A DNA stretch of 64,000 bases, taken from positions 46,946,714 to 47,010,713 of the forward strand of contig CM049320.1 of the NCBI GenBank assembly GCA_026874595.1, in the 5' to 3' direction. Shown here one piece after another: positions 24,559 to 36,129 of this stretch; the stretch's first letter is position 1; each line of letters starts with the position of its first letter. Under the pieces are notes generated by a model. That model was given only the letters and a program-made list of their open reading frames with translations, made no database searches and had not been told where the DNA came from. Position numbers and translations under genes: made by a program. This DNA comes from Sipunculus nudus. Its lineage: Eukaryota; Annelida; Sipuncula; Golfingiida; Sipunculidae.

Positions 24559-26600
24559 TTAAATTTTTACTAATAAATTATGGCTTACCTCACAGCGATA
24601 AAATATATGTAAGTAAGTTTCTTTTTCCTTTTTACAAAAAGAACAAAGTTCACTTTGGCTTATTTCCAAATTGTAAAGAAGTGGATTCAGTGGTAAAATC
24701 CTATGTAATAATTTATATTGAAAGATTCTTAGTTTCTCTGAAATAGTAATCATGGCAATATTCTTGAATGCCTTAAAGATGTTTTCTTCATTTTGTAAAC
24801 TTAATTCACCAATCCATTTCTTTGTTTGCTTTTCTGGTTTCACGTAGATAGATTCAATTACATTTAAGTATACATACAGGTTTATTTTTTATCTCTTTTT
24901 TCCAACAAGTTGGAATTGCATTCACTAAACCTGCATATTTTATAAAGTTTGTACTAACTTTGTATTTGTGAATGAATTCTTTATATGTCAAAAATGTTAG
25001 ATAATTGCCCGAATTTTTTGTTAGGTCAGAAAGTGTTTATACCTGCAGTATGTAATTTCTTATAAAAAATTACTTTATCTTTAACCTTTATATGAGAGTT
25101 ATACCATAATGTTTGTGACTGGATTTCGTCTGATTTAACTGACTTGTTAAAATTATATTTGCACCAATGGTGAAGCACATCTTTCCAGAATGGATCACAT
25201 GAGTCACTAAAGCTATGTGTGTCATGTTCTTTCAAATTACATTTAAAAACAAGGGACCTATGGGTCACGACGCTCAGCTGTTATATATGATAAAAAAATA
25301 TTTTTTAGAAATGAGGCACATGCTGGTTTTGTGTGGTAATAAATATAAGCTGTATTATGAGTTGTATGTATGATTCTGATAGTATCTTTGGAGACAGGGA
25401 AGAGGATTGATTTCATTTATTTTATTAACAAATGGAGTGCTATTGTCACACATCTAACATTATGCTGAATTTTGGATTCCTAGGTCTTACGGTTTCAAAA
25501 CGTGCCACATCTACGGACGGACGGACGGACGGAAAGCAGACGGACGACGGACAATGGACCACGACTATAGCTCAGATGACTTATAGTCAGCTGAGCTAAT
25601 AATTGAACCGAGGTTTTTAAATTGTACATTAATAATCTGTCTCCATCCATCTTCTAAAGGGCCACTGAGGAACCGTTTAACCCATGAAATTTTTCAAGAT
25701 TGTATGTTAGATGGAAGATGAATCATATTGAGCCCTCCTTTATTTCTTGGTGCAATGATTGTAGATCTTTTAACTTCATCTGGCCGGTTGTTCCAGATAA
25801 ATTTAAATATTAATTTTTCAATCTTTTTAATATAATTGATTGGAGGACTTGGTAGGACTAAGAATAAATAGGTTAATTGAGAGATTATAAGTGTTTTTAC
25901 AATAGTTATTCTACCTGAAAGAGACATCATTCTGTTACTCCAAGTATTAATTATAACTTTAATCTTACTGAGGATTTCTTTATAGTTGATCTCTATCATT
26001 TTTTTCCATTCTTGGTGAATATAGATTCCTAAGATATTTACAAGATTGGTACACCAATTTAAACCTAGATTTTTTATGGTATCTTGGTTTTGTGTATTAG
26101 CAGTTATTGGCATTATTGTTGTTTTTTCAATATTTACTTTGAGTCCCGATATTTGTTCATAGTCAGAGAATACTTTTAAGGTTTCTTGTACTGACAGAGG
26201 CCCCCCTGTTAAGGTTAGAACTGTATCATCGGCATATTGTATGATTTTATGTTCCTTCTGATTTATTGTTACTCCTCTTATGTTACGGTTGTTCCTTATT
26301 TCCATTGCTAATGTTTCTGCTGCCAAAATAAAGAGGTAAGGGGAAAGGGGGCAACCCTGCCTTGCACCTCTGGTAACTGGAAAGAATTCTGTTGCCTATC
26401 CTCTGTTTAATACACAGCTGTGAATGTTGCTCTACAATAAATTAATCCACTTCCTAAATTTAGTTCCAAAGTTGAGTATTTGAAGAGTGTTTTGAATATT
26501 AGGCCATTCTAATTGGTCAAAAGCTTTTTCAAAATCTACTGATAGTAAATAACCGCCTTTATTAATTTCTTTTAAATAAGAGATTATGCCTGTAATTTTA
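24559..26600 (-). pseudogene. LINE ORF2 remnant: reverse transcriptase (L1/Tx1-like) and C-terminal zinc motif
   Basis: In sense order: LSVDFEKAFDQLEWPNI (RT palm motif A), then a block with IQYADDTVLTL (catalytic YADD) and the following SGLKVNIEKT, then LGIYIHQEW and FIWNNRPDEVKR (thumb region). After the interruption come FWKDVLHHW and CSFCKKEKETYLHIFYRC, a C-x2-C-x7-H-x4-C motif typical of L1-type ORF2 C-termini. The order fits an L1/Tx1-like LINE. The frame is broken at several points and the endonuclease is missing, so it is dead. The strand matches VPS15 sense. Confidence 0.85.
25248..25599 (+). mobile_element. Short family B element (~350 bp) inserted in the LINE
   Basis: The left end is AACAAGGGACCTATGGGTC (palindrome with one change) and GCTCAGCTG. 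The right end is GTCAGCTGAGCTAA. It carries a (GGAC)n stretch near 25515. LINE coding sequence breaks off and resumes precisely at its borders, giving clean ends for the family. It is nearly identical to the right part of 46025-47970. Confidence 0.82.
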
Positions 26601-26673
26601 ATTACAGCAAATATGTTTATATTCCACATATTCTATACATAAATCCACTTATAAAAACAATAAATATAGTTAC

Positions 26674-26769
26674 CATATATGGCAGTAATCTATCCAGGAT
26701 GACCTCTGCAGACACATATTTGGACATCTCTTGAAGTATCTCCAAAGCAACAAGCTTAGAGCTACAAAA
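26674..26769 (-). CDS. PIK3R4: VPS15 exon: HEAT repeat segment
   Basis: The 96-nt exon is exactly 32 codons, phase 0 at both ends. The acceptor is TTGTTCACAG and the donor is GTAACTAT. It encodes FCSSKLVALEILQEMSKYVS followed by AEVILDRLLPYM. It matches the vertebrate segment CDSKLAALELI...LSVEVLLDRITPYL in length and register. Its donor lies only about 55 bp from the 5' end of the LINE insertion at 24084-26618, in the downstream intron. No minisatellite touches it. Confidence 0.93.
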
Positions 26770-27374
26770 CTGTGAACAAAGGAAGAAGATGGTGTTTTAA
26801 TATATTTAATATACCAGGGTAGCTTACTTTGAGCACAAGAACAGATAAGAAATAAAATTATATGACATTTGAACATTTAATGCAAATCTTGTTTTTGTAA
26901 ATCTGACCCAAGCACGATGATGCTCAGATCATTGCAAACCATAATTAAGGCTATAGCACATAAATGCAGGCCACACTGTACTGATTTGGGGTTAACAAAG
27001 AAAGTTTACCAGACCCTGTCTGCATATTAAATTTGAAAATCCCAGTTGTATAGTGGTTATTATTTGTGCCCTGCTAAACAATACACTGAGAGCTGTAGTA
27101 TGAAATTCTGAACAAAATACCCCAGGGTTTCACATTCATGCTGTGAAAAACTGTGAATATTATAGAGTAACAATTAATGAAACCCTTAGTGAAACTTAAA
27201 TTACCATTTTAGATGAAGTCCAGAAAGTGGTTCCATATACAGCTTAAATCTGCATACCATTCAGAAATTGTGGAAAATACCATTGTGACTATGAGAAAAT
27301 AGATCAACATTAGTGGCACCACCTGTAGCTCATAATTACAGTCACATGATCAATATTTGACAATTTACTACACA
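26770..27374. other. Intron upstream of the VPS15 exon, nothing clear
   Basis: AT-rich intron with weak family B-like text near 26905 (CTGACCCAAGCACGATGATGCTCAG). No other feature is supported. Confidence 0.4.
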
Positions 27375-28498
27375 AAGCTTTTTCTCTATAAAATCTAAGA
27401 AAATGCAGAGTTTTTCAGATGGCTAATTTTTTACATTAAATCTCATGATGCTAGCTCCAGTCCTTTTCGAGACAGTATGGGTTAACATACAGATGACGGA
27501 CGACACCACACCATCCTATTAGCTCACAGGTTCACTAAAAATTATTACAGAAGCATATTGAATGCAAAATTATAATACAGATACATCTCACTGATGGCAA
27601 AATCTTGAATTAAATTGAGTATGGATACCAATTATTTATAATCCATGTACAGCCGTCATTATATACCCACAGAGAGCTGTATACCTGTGATTGTAAACAT
27701 TGCCTGGCATTAGGAATATCTAAAATCATAAATCTACATTTTTTAAAAGCTTTTAAAATAATTCTTGTCAATAGTAACCATAGATAACCTGAAATCTAAA
27801 TGTCTAGTAGAGGCATGATGTAACGGATGCTGATAAACTGGTGCCTGGCTAGATGTATCTGCTTCATACAGCTAACATTTATGATAAAATGACTCAATTC
27901 AATCTTTATAATTCAGCCAAAATTCATTCTTTTGAACCATAAAAGACAATTATTATAAGAATTATTCAGGGGATTATTCTTATAAAATATTAAACAAATT
28001 GGCCTCAGTGGTGTCAGTCAAAAAACGTTTTGAAGGTTTATAACTCATATGGGAAAATACAGCAAAATGGCTAAGTTGAGCTTCCCATAACTCCTCCAAA
28101 ATCACTGAACCAAAACCATTTGAACAAACTTGAATTATCAACATCTAAGGATAATTAATGTGTGAGATTTAAGAATTTGGCCCAGTGGTTTTTGAGGAGA
28201 AGATCTTTGTAGCCACTGAGCTAAAATGGGCTGTTATGGCATATGACTAAATTCAGCTTCTAATAACTCGGCCAAAAGTAAAAGCTCTTTCCCTATAAAA
28301 TCTAAGAAAATGCAGTTAGCCAAAAAATAAGCAAAATCCAATAGAGTTTTTTAGATGACTAATTTTTTGCACAAAATTTTGTGATGCTAATTCTTGCTGT
28401 TTTCAAGATAGTATGGGTTAACGTACAGATGCCGAACGCCAGACAACAGACGCCGGATGATGCCACACCATCGCATAAGTTCACAGGTTCGCTAAAAA
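27375..28498 (+). mobile_element. Two truncated family A copies end to end
   Basis: 27375-27541 is only the last ~170 bp of family A, ending CTCACAGGTTCAC then TAAAAA. 27542-28498 follows directly, begins at internal family A sequence (matching about 1128 in copy 1) and runs to a full right end GTTCACAGGTTCGCTAAAAA. Both lack the left end. The head-to-tail junction of right ends is unusual. Confidence 0.65.
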
Positions 28499-29100
28499 TG
28501 TATGATTTGTTCCATAAAGCAGGGATTTTGAAAATAATATATTTCAATTCATAATCATTTAATTTTACTTACTCTTTGGAATAGTTAACCCATAGATAGA
28601 AGCTAATGTGGTCATGTTGTCAGATGTGAGGAGGCAGAGGTGAAAGACTGTTTTAACTGACAGGAACTAAGTAAACAGCAGCTGACTCTGACACACTGGT
28701 AATAGAATATTTAGCTCACATCCTCACCACTGGTCAGCTGACTAGCATGACATTTTTGCCTCGTTTACACCACTGTTGAAGGATGGAGTAATTTTGTTGA
28801 AACATTTGAAGATGAGAGGGACACAGGTTTGGCTGGGACCCTTTCTGTCAATTTTATCATCCATAGTCAATTGTATGGGTGAAAAGTCCATCTTGATGAT
28901 CTATAATTTATAAAGAATTATTCCAAGGCTTACTGGTCTAATGCAAACCAGTGCAATGTGATACACATCAGTCATAATCATTCCAGATATCATGCTTGAC
29001 CATTATTTTAAGTGCATGTGTAAAATTTACAAGTACAAAGCAAGAACTAAAAATGTTTAGACCTGAGTACAAGCACCAAGTACAAAAACATCACATCATT
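28499..29100. other. Intron with a decayed family A left end
   Basis: AAGGCTTACTGGTCTAATGC near 28926 and the following text resemble the family A left end. Otherwise nothing is recognised. Confidence 0.45.
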
Positions 29101-29705
29101 ACTAAATACAGGTGGATACTGACCCTGAGACTGTTGAGGCCAACAATGACCATACTAAATACAAGTACATTTTTACCCTGAGACTGTAGATGCTGGCAGG
29201 GACCATACTTAAAACAAGTACATACTGACCCTGAGACTGTGGAAGCTGGAAGTGACAATACTGAAGGCAAGTAGAAAATGACCTTGAGACTGTGGAGGCT
29301 GGCAGTGACTATACTAAGTGCAAATAGATACTGACCCTGAGACTATGAAGGCTGGCAGAGACCATACTTAATACAAGTACATACTGACCATGAGACTGTG
29401 GAGGCTGGCAGGGACCATACTAAAAACAAATACATACTGACCATGAGACTGTGGAGGCTGACAGTGACCATACTAATTACAAGTACATCCTGACCCTGAG
29501 ACGATGAAGGCTGGCAGGGACCATACTAAATGCAAGTTGATACTGACCCTGAGACTGGGGAGGCTGACAGTGACCATACTAAATACAAGTACATACTGAC
29601 CCTGAGACTTGCAGAGGCTAGCAGTGACCATAGTAATATAAGTAGATAATGACCCTGAGACTTGCAGATGCTGGCAGTGATATAGTAATATAATGAGATA
29701 CTGAC
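29101..29705 (-). repeat. 53-bp minisatellite made of the VPS15 exon 3' end plus its splice donor
   Basis: About 12 units counting the founder. Read on the gene strand, each unit holds TTGTATTTAGTATGGTCACT and on to CAGTCTCAGG, which are the last ~40 nt of exon 29706-29826, followed by the donor GTCAGTATGTAC. The array starts immediately after the real donor and decays with distance. Some units carry CTCATGGTCAGT instead of CTCAGGGTCAGT. Confidence 0.9.
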
Positions 29706-29826
29706 CCTGAGACTGCGGAGGCTTGCAGTGACCATACTAAATACAAGCACGAGGCTGTGGTTACTGCTTCTGTCTTCTTCATCCACCCCCATGTTCTGCA
29801 GGATGGTGGGCAGGTCTTTATGAATC
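29706..29826 (-). CDS. PIK3R4: VPS15 exon: linker into the first HEAT repeats
   Basis: The 121-nt exon has one base (G) completing the arginine codon, then 40 codons: IHKDLPTILQNMGVDEEDRS, then SNHSLVLVFSMVTASLRSLR. The acceptor is TTTCTTGTGTTTCAG and the donor is GTCAGTAT. The RKDL-like start and the block LVxxxSxxTxxLRxLR match the vertebrate segment around IRKDLGNI and GLVILVSVITSCLQTLK. It joins in phase 0 to FCSSKLVALE. Oddity: the first 25 nt plus the acceptor are the unit of a ~5.5-kb array upstream, and the last ~40 nt plus the donor are the unit of a ~0.6-kb array downstream. Only about 55 nt in the middle of the exon is unique. Confidence 0.9.
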
Positions 29827-32800
29827 CTGAAACACAAGAAAGGCCGGTCATGATGGTGGGCAAGTATTTATGAATCCTGAAACACAAGAAAGGTCAGTCA
29901 TGATGGTGGGCAGGTCTTTATGAATCCTGAAACACAAGAAAGGCCAGTCATGATGGTGGGCAGGTCTTTATGAATCCTTGAACACAAGAAAGGCCAGTCA
30001 TGATGGTGGGCAGGTCTTTATGAATCCTGAAACACAAGAAAGGCCAGACATGATGGTGGGCAGGTCTTTATGAATCCTTGAACACAAGAAAGGCCAGTCA
30101 TGATGGTGGGCAGGTCTTTATGAATCCTGAAAAACAAGAAAGGCCGGTCATGATGGTGGGCAGGTCTTAACAAATTCTAAAACACAAGAAAGGCCAGTCA
30201 TGATGGTGGGCAGGTCTTTATGAATCCTGAAAAACAAGAAAGGCCGGTCATGATGGTGGGCAGGTCTTAACAAATTCTAAAACACAAGAAAGGCCAGTCA
30301 TGATAGTGGGCAGGTCTTTATGAATCCTGAAACACAAGAAAGGCTGGTCATGATGGTGGGCAGGTCTTTATGAATCCTTGAACACAAGAAAGGCCGGTCA
30401 TGATGGTGGGCAGGTCTTTATGAATCCTGAAACACAAGAAAGGCCGGTCATGATAGTGGGCAGGTCTTTATGAATCCTGAAACACAAGAAGGGCCTGTCA
30501 TGATAGTGGGCAGGTCTTTATGAATCCTGTAACACAAGAAAGGCCGGTCATGATGGTGGGCAGGTCTTTTTGAATCCTTGAACACAAGAAAGGCCGGACA
30601 TGATGGTGGGCAGGTCTTTATGAATCCTTGAACACAAGAAAGGCCGGTCACTATGGTGGGCAGGTCTTTATGAATCCTTGAACACAAGAAAGGCCCGTCA
30701 TGATGGTGTGCAGGTCTTTATGAATCCTGAAAAACAAGAAAGGCTGGTCATGATGGTGGGCAGGTCTTTACGAATTCTAAAACACAAGAAAGGGCAGTCA
30801 TGATGGTAGGCAAGTATTTATGAATCCTGAAACACAAGAAAGGCCAGTCATGATGGTGGGCAGATTTTTATGAATCCTGAAACACAAGAAAGGCCAGTCA
30901 TGATGGTGAGCAGGTCTTTATGAATCCTGAAACACAAGAAAGGCCAGTCATGATGGTGGGCAGGTCTTTTTTGAATCCTGAAACACAAGAAAGGCTGGTC
31001 ATGGTGGTGGGCAAGTCTTTATGAATCCTGAAACATAGGAAAGGCTGGTCATGATGGTGGGCAGGTCTTTATTAAATCTGAACACAAGAAAGGCCAGTCA
31101 TGATAGTGGGCAGGTCTTTTTTGAATCCTGAAACACAAGAAAGGCTGACCATGGTGGTGGGCAGGTATTTATGAATCCTGAAACACAAGAAAGGCCAGTC
31201 ATGATGGTGAGCAGGTCTTTATGAATCCTGAAACACAAGAAAGGCCAGTCATGATGGTGGGCAGGTCTTTTTTGAATCCTGAAACACAAGAAAGGCTGGT
31301 CATGGTGGTGGGCAAGTCTTTATGAATCCTGAAACATAAGAAAGGCTGGTCATGATGGTGGGCAGGTCTTTATTAAATCTGAACACAAGAAAGGCCAGTC
31401 ATGATGGTGGGCAGGTCTTTATTAAATCTGAACACAAGAAAGGCCAGTCATGATGGTGGGCAGGTCTTTATGAATCCTTGAACACAAGAAAGGCCAGTCA
31501 TGATGGTGGGCAGGTCTTTATGAATCCTGAAACACAAGAAAGGCCAGACATGATGGTGGGCAGGTCTTTATGAATCCTTGAACACAAGAAAGGCCAGTCA
31601 TGATGGTGGGCAGGTCTTTATGAATCCTGAAAAACAAGAAAGGCTGGTCATGGTGGTGGGCAGGTCTTTATGAATCCTGAAAAACAAGAAAGGCTGGTCA
31701 TGATGGTGGGCAGGTCTTTATGAATCCTGAAACACAAGAAAGGCTGGTCATGGTGGTGGGCAGGTCTTTATGAATCCTGAAAAACAAGAAAGGCTGGTCA
31801 TGATAGTGGGCAGGTCTTTATGAATCCTTGAACACAAGAAAGGCCGGTCATGATGGTGGGCAGGTCTTTATGAATCCTGAAACACAAGAAAGGCCGGTCA
31901 TGATAGTGGGCAGGTCTTTATGAATCCTGAAACACAAGAAGGGCCTGTCATGATAGTGGGCAGGTCTTTATGAATCCTGTTGCACAAGAAAGGCCGGTCA
32001 TGATGGTGGGCAGGTCTTTTTGAATCCTTGAACACAAGAAAGGCCGGACATGATGGTGGGCAGGTCTTTATGAATCCTTGAACACAAGAAAGGCCGGTCA
32101 CTATGGTGAGCAGGTCTTTATGAATCCTTGAACACAAGAAAGGCCGGTCATGATGGTGTGCAGGTCTTTATGAATCCTGAAAAACAAGAAAGGCTGGTCA
32201 TGATGGTGGGCAGGTCTTTACGAATTCTAAAACACAAGAAAGGGCAGTCATGATGGTGGGCAAGTATTTATGAATCCTGAAACACAAGAAAGGCCAGTCA
32301 TGATGGTGGGCAGATTTTTATGAATCCTGAAACACAAGAAAGGCCAGTCATGATGGTGAGCAGGTCTTTATGAATCCTGAAACACAAGAAAGGCCAGTCA
32401 TGATGGTGGGCAGGTCTTTTTTTAATCCTGAAACACAAGAAAGGCTGGTCATGGTGGTGGGCAAGTCTTTATGAATCCTGAAACATAAGAAAGGCTGGTC
32501 ATGATGGTGGGCAGGTCTTTATTAAATCTGAACACAAGAAAGGCCAGTCATGATGGTGGGCAGGTATTTATGAATCCTGAAACACAAGAAAGGCTGGTCA
32601 TGGTGGTGGGCATGTCTTTATGAATCCTGAAACACAAGAAAGGCTAGTCATGATGGTGGGCAGGTCTTTATTAAATCTGAAACACATGAAAGGCCAGTCA
32701 TGATGGTGGGCAGGTATTTATGAATCCTGAAACACAAGAAAGGCTGGTCATGATGGTGGGCAAGTCTTTATGAATCCTGAAACACAAGAAAGGCTAGTCA

Positions 32801-35316
32801 TGATGGTGGGCAGGTATTTACGAATTCTAAAACACAAGAAAGGGCAGTCATGATGGTGGGCAAGTATTTATGAATCCTGAAACACAGGAAAGGCCAGTCA
32901 TGATGGTGGGCAGGTCTTTATGAATCCTGAAACACAAGAAAGGCCAGTCATGATGGTGAGCAGGTTTTTACGAATTCTAAAACACAAGAAAGGCCGGTCA
33001 TGATGGTGGGCAGATCTTTATGAATATTGAAACACAAGAAAGGCCAGTCATGATGGTGGGCAGGTCTTTATTAAATCTGAAACACAAGAAAGGCCAGTCA
33101 TGATGGTGAGCAGGTCTTTATGAATCCTGAAACACAAGAAAGGCCAGTCATGATGGTGGGCAGGTCTTCCCGAATTCTAAAACACAAGAAAGGCTGGTCA
33201 TGATGGTGGGCAGGTCTTTTTTGAATCCTGAAACAAAAAAAAGGAAGGTCATGGTGGTGAGCAAGTCTTCAGGAATTCTACAACACAAGAAAGGCCTGTC
33301 ATGATGGTGGGCAAGTATTTATGAATCCTGAAACACAAGAAAGGCCAGTCATGATGGTGGGCAGGTCTTTATGAATCCTGAAACACAAGAAAGGCCAGTC
33401 ATGATGGTGGGCAGGTCTTTATGAATCCTGAAACACAAGAAAGGCCAGTCATGATGGTGGGCAGGTCTTTATGAATCCTGAAGCACAAGAAAGGCCGGTC
33501 ATGATGGTGGGCAGGTCTTTACGAATTCTAAAACACAAGAAAGGCCGTTATGATGGTGGGCAGGTCTTTATGAATCTTGAAACACAAGAAAGGCCAGTCA
33601 TGATGGTGGGCAGGTCTTTATTAAATCTGAAACACAAGAAAGGCCAGTCATGATGGTGGGCAGGTCTTTTTTGAATCCTGAAACACAAGAAAGGCTGGTC
33701 ATGGTGGGGGGCAAGTCTTCAGGAATTCTACAACACAAGAAAGGCCTGTCATGATGGTGGGCAAGTATTTATGAATCCTGAAACACAAGAAAGGCCAGTC
33801 ATGATGGTGGGCAAGTCTTCAGGAATTCTACAACACAAGAAAGGCCTGTCATGATGGTGGGCAAGTATTTATGAATCCTGAAACACAAGAAAGGCCAGTC
33901 ATGATGGTGGGCAGGTCTTTCCGAATTCTAAAACACAAGAAAGGCCAGTCATGATGGTGGGCAGGTCTTTTTTGAATCCTGAAACACAAGAAAGGCTGGC
34001 CATGGTGGTGGGCAAGTCTTCAGGAATTCTACAACACAAGAAAGGCCTGTCATGATGGTGGGCAAGTATTTATGAATCCTGAAACACAAGAAAGGCCAGT
34101 CATGATGGTGGGCAAGTCTTCAGGAATTCTACAACACAAGAAAGGCCTGTTATGATGGTGGGCAAGTATTTATGAATCCTGAAACACAAGAAAGGCCGGT
34201 CATGATGGTGGGCAGGTAAAGGGTGGTCATGATGGTGGGCAGGTCTTTTTTGAATCCTGAAACACAAGAAATGCTGGTCATGATGGTTGGCAGGTCTTTT
34301 TTTAATCCTGAAACACAAGAAAGGCTGGTCATGATGGTGGGCAGGTAAAGGCTGGTCATGATGGTGGGCAGGTCTTAACGAATTCTAAAACACAAGAAAG
34401 GCCTATCATGATGGTGGGCAGGTCTTTTTTGAATCCTGAAACACAAAAAAGGCCAGTCATGATGGTGGGCAGGTAAAGGCTGGTCATGATGGTGGGCAGG
34501 TCTTTACGAATTCTAAAACACAAGAAAGGCCTATCATGATGGTGGGCAGGTCTTTTTTGAATCCTGAAACACAAGAAAGGCCAGTCATGATGGTGGGCAG
34601 GTCTTTACAAATTCTAAAACACAAGAAAGGCCTATCATGATGGTGGGCAGGTATTTACGAATCCTGAAACACAAGAAAGGCCGGTCATGATGGTGGGCAG
34701 GTAAAGGCCTATCATGATGGTGGGCAGGTATTTACGAATCCTGAAACACAAGAAAGGCCGGTCATGGTGGTGGGTAGGTCTTTACAAATTCTAAAACACA
34801 AGAAAGGCCTGTCGTGATGGTGGGCAGGTCTTTTTTGAATCCTGAAACACAAGAAAGGCTGGTCATGGTGGTGGGCAGGTAAAGGCTGGTCATGATGGTG
34901 GGCAGGTCTTTATGAATTCTAAAACACAAGAAAGGCCTATCATGATGGTGGGCAGGTATTTACAAATCGTGAAACACAAGAAAGGCCGGTCATGATGGTT
35001 GGCTGGGAAAGGCTGGTCATGATGGTGGGCAGGTCTTTTTTGAATCCAGAACCACAAGAAAGGCTTGTCATGGTGGTGGGCAGGTAAAGGCTGGTCATGA
35101 TGGTGGGCAGGTCTTAGGAATTCTATAACACAAGAAAGGCCTGTCATGATGGTGGGCAAGTCTTAGGAATTCTACAACACAAGAAAGGCCTGTCATGATG
35201 GTGGGCAAGTCTTAGGAATTCTACAACACAAGAAAGGCCTGTCATGATGGTGGGCAGGTCTTTATGAATCCTGAAACACAAGAAAGGCCTGTCATGATGG
35301 TGGGCAATTCTAAAAC
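29827..35316 (-). repeat. 50-bp minisatellite made of the VPS15 splice acceptor plus exon 5' end (~110 copies)
   Basis: On the gene strand each unit is TTTCTTGTGTTTCAG (the acceptor), GATTCATAAAGACCTGCCC plus ACCATC (the first 25 nt of exon 29706-29826), and a 10-nt ATGACCGGCC-type linker. The unit nearest the exon is the functional junction itself. Units are mostly 50 bp; variants with an extra T tract or with deletions to AGGTAAAGG cluster at 34200-35100. A higher-order copy of about 1450 bp (29 units) is visible: the GGGCCTGTCATGATAGTGGG variant recurs at 30490 and 31940 with matching neighbours. The far end runs directly into a family A left end at 35317. Confidence 0.95.
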
Positions 35317-36129
35317 ACAAGGCCTACAGGCCTAATGTGAACCTGTGCAAAGTTTGAGAGTATGAATGGAGGTTTATTCTTTTTTAATTTAATATTGGTC
35401 CTCTTATGTCCTGCATATCTTCCTGATGATTTCAGCAAAATGGACGTTTTGGACCTTCCAGTTTGGTCTAGGATATTTTAAAACTAGAATATGGGTAGCT
35501 GACAAGCGACTATGTGTATCCACTGAAATCAGAGTGGGACGGGTGAAAGGAGGCATGGATTGAGTGGCAAGGGGAAATAGAGTGTGGTGTGTTGTATATT
35601 AGCATGGATGTCTGCAGCCGAAATGTGTAGGTAGGTTGCGTCACCTACCACAAAATCCAGAAAGCTGAACAAGTTGTATACATATGCAAAATTTTAGGCA
35701 GATATGTCAAACCACAGCCGAGATATGAGTGATTTTAGCCCATGGCAGACTAACAGACAGACCCTGTGCAGAAATGGTTGCAGGTGGCCCATCCAATTTT
35801 CTGTATGATAAAGAGCTATGTGAGATCTATACAAATACAAAATTTCAGAAGGATACTGCAAACCAGTCCTGAGATATAAGCCTGGATGTTTGCAGCAAAA
35901 CATTAATGTAGATGATGCCTCCTGCCACAAAATCCAGAAAGCTTTCCAAGTATAGACCTGCAAAACTTTAGGCAGATATGTCAAACCACTGCTGAGATAT
36001 GAGAGATTTTATCCCAAGGCAGATGAACAGAAAGATGCTGTGCAAACATGGTTGCAGGTGGCGCCACCAGTTTTGCGTGTGATAAGAGCTATGTGAAATC
36101 TATACAAATGCAAAATATTGGCCCAATCA
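35317..36129 (+). repeat. Family A left end and a partial dispersed repeat (relative of 7741-9350)
   Basis: ACAAGGCCTACAGGCCT at 35317 is a family A left end with GTGAACCTGTG, cut off within ~160 bp. From 35482 (AAACTAGAATATGGG-TAGCTG) the text follows the 7741-9350 repeat. It includes GGTGGCGCCACC at 36057-36068, and then passes into the 44-bp array. Confidence 0.6.

Larger units (their letters stand above)
24084..26618 (-). mobile_element. LINE insertion, 5'-truncated, with 18-bp target site duplication
   Basis: The direct repeat ATTACAGCAAATATGTTT is at 24084-24101 and 26601-26618. Next to the left copy is a T run to 24123, which is the poly(A) tail of a minus-strand element. The body encodes reverse transcriptase and a C-terminal region on the minus strand. 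It is 5'-truncated: the right duplication follows immediately on mid-RT sequence. A family B element (25248-25599) is inserted into it later. This is a textbook target-primed insertion into the VPS15 intron. Confidence 0.9.

Noticed and set aside
29827-35316. Regular short repeats resembling a CRISPR array
   Set aside because: The units are contiguous with no unique spacers, lie in an intron, and are built from the adjacent exon junction.
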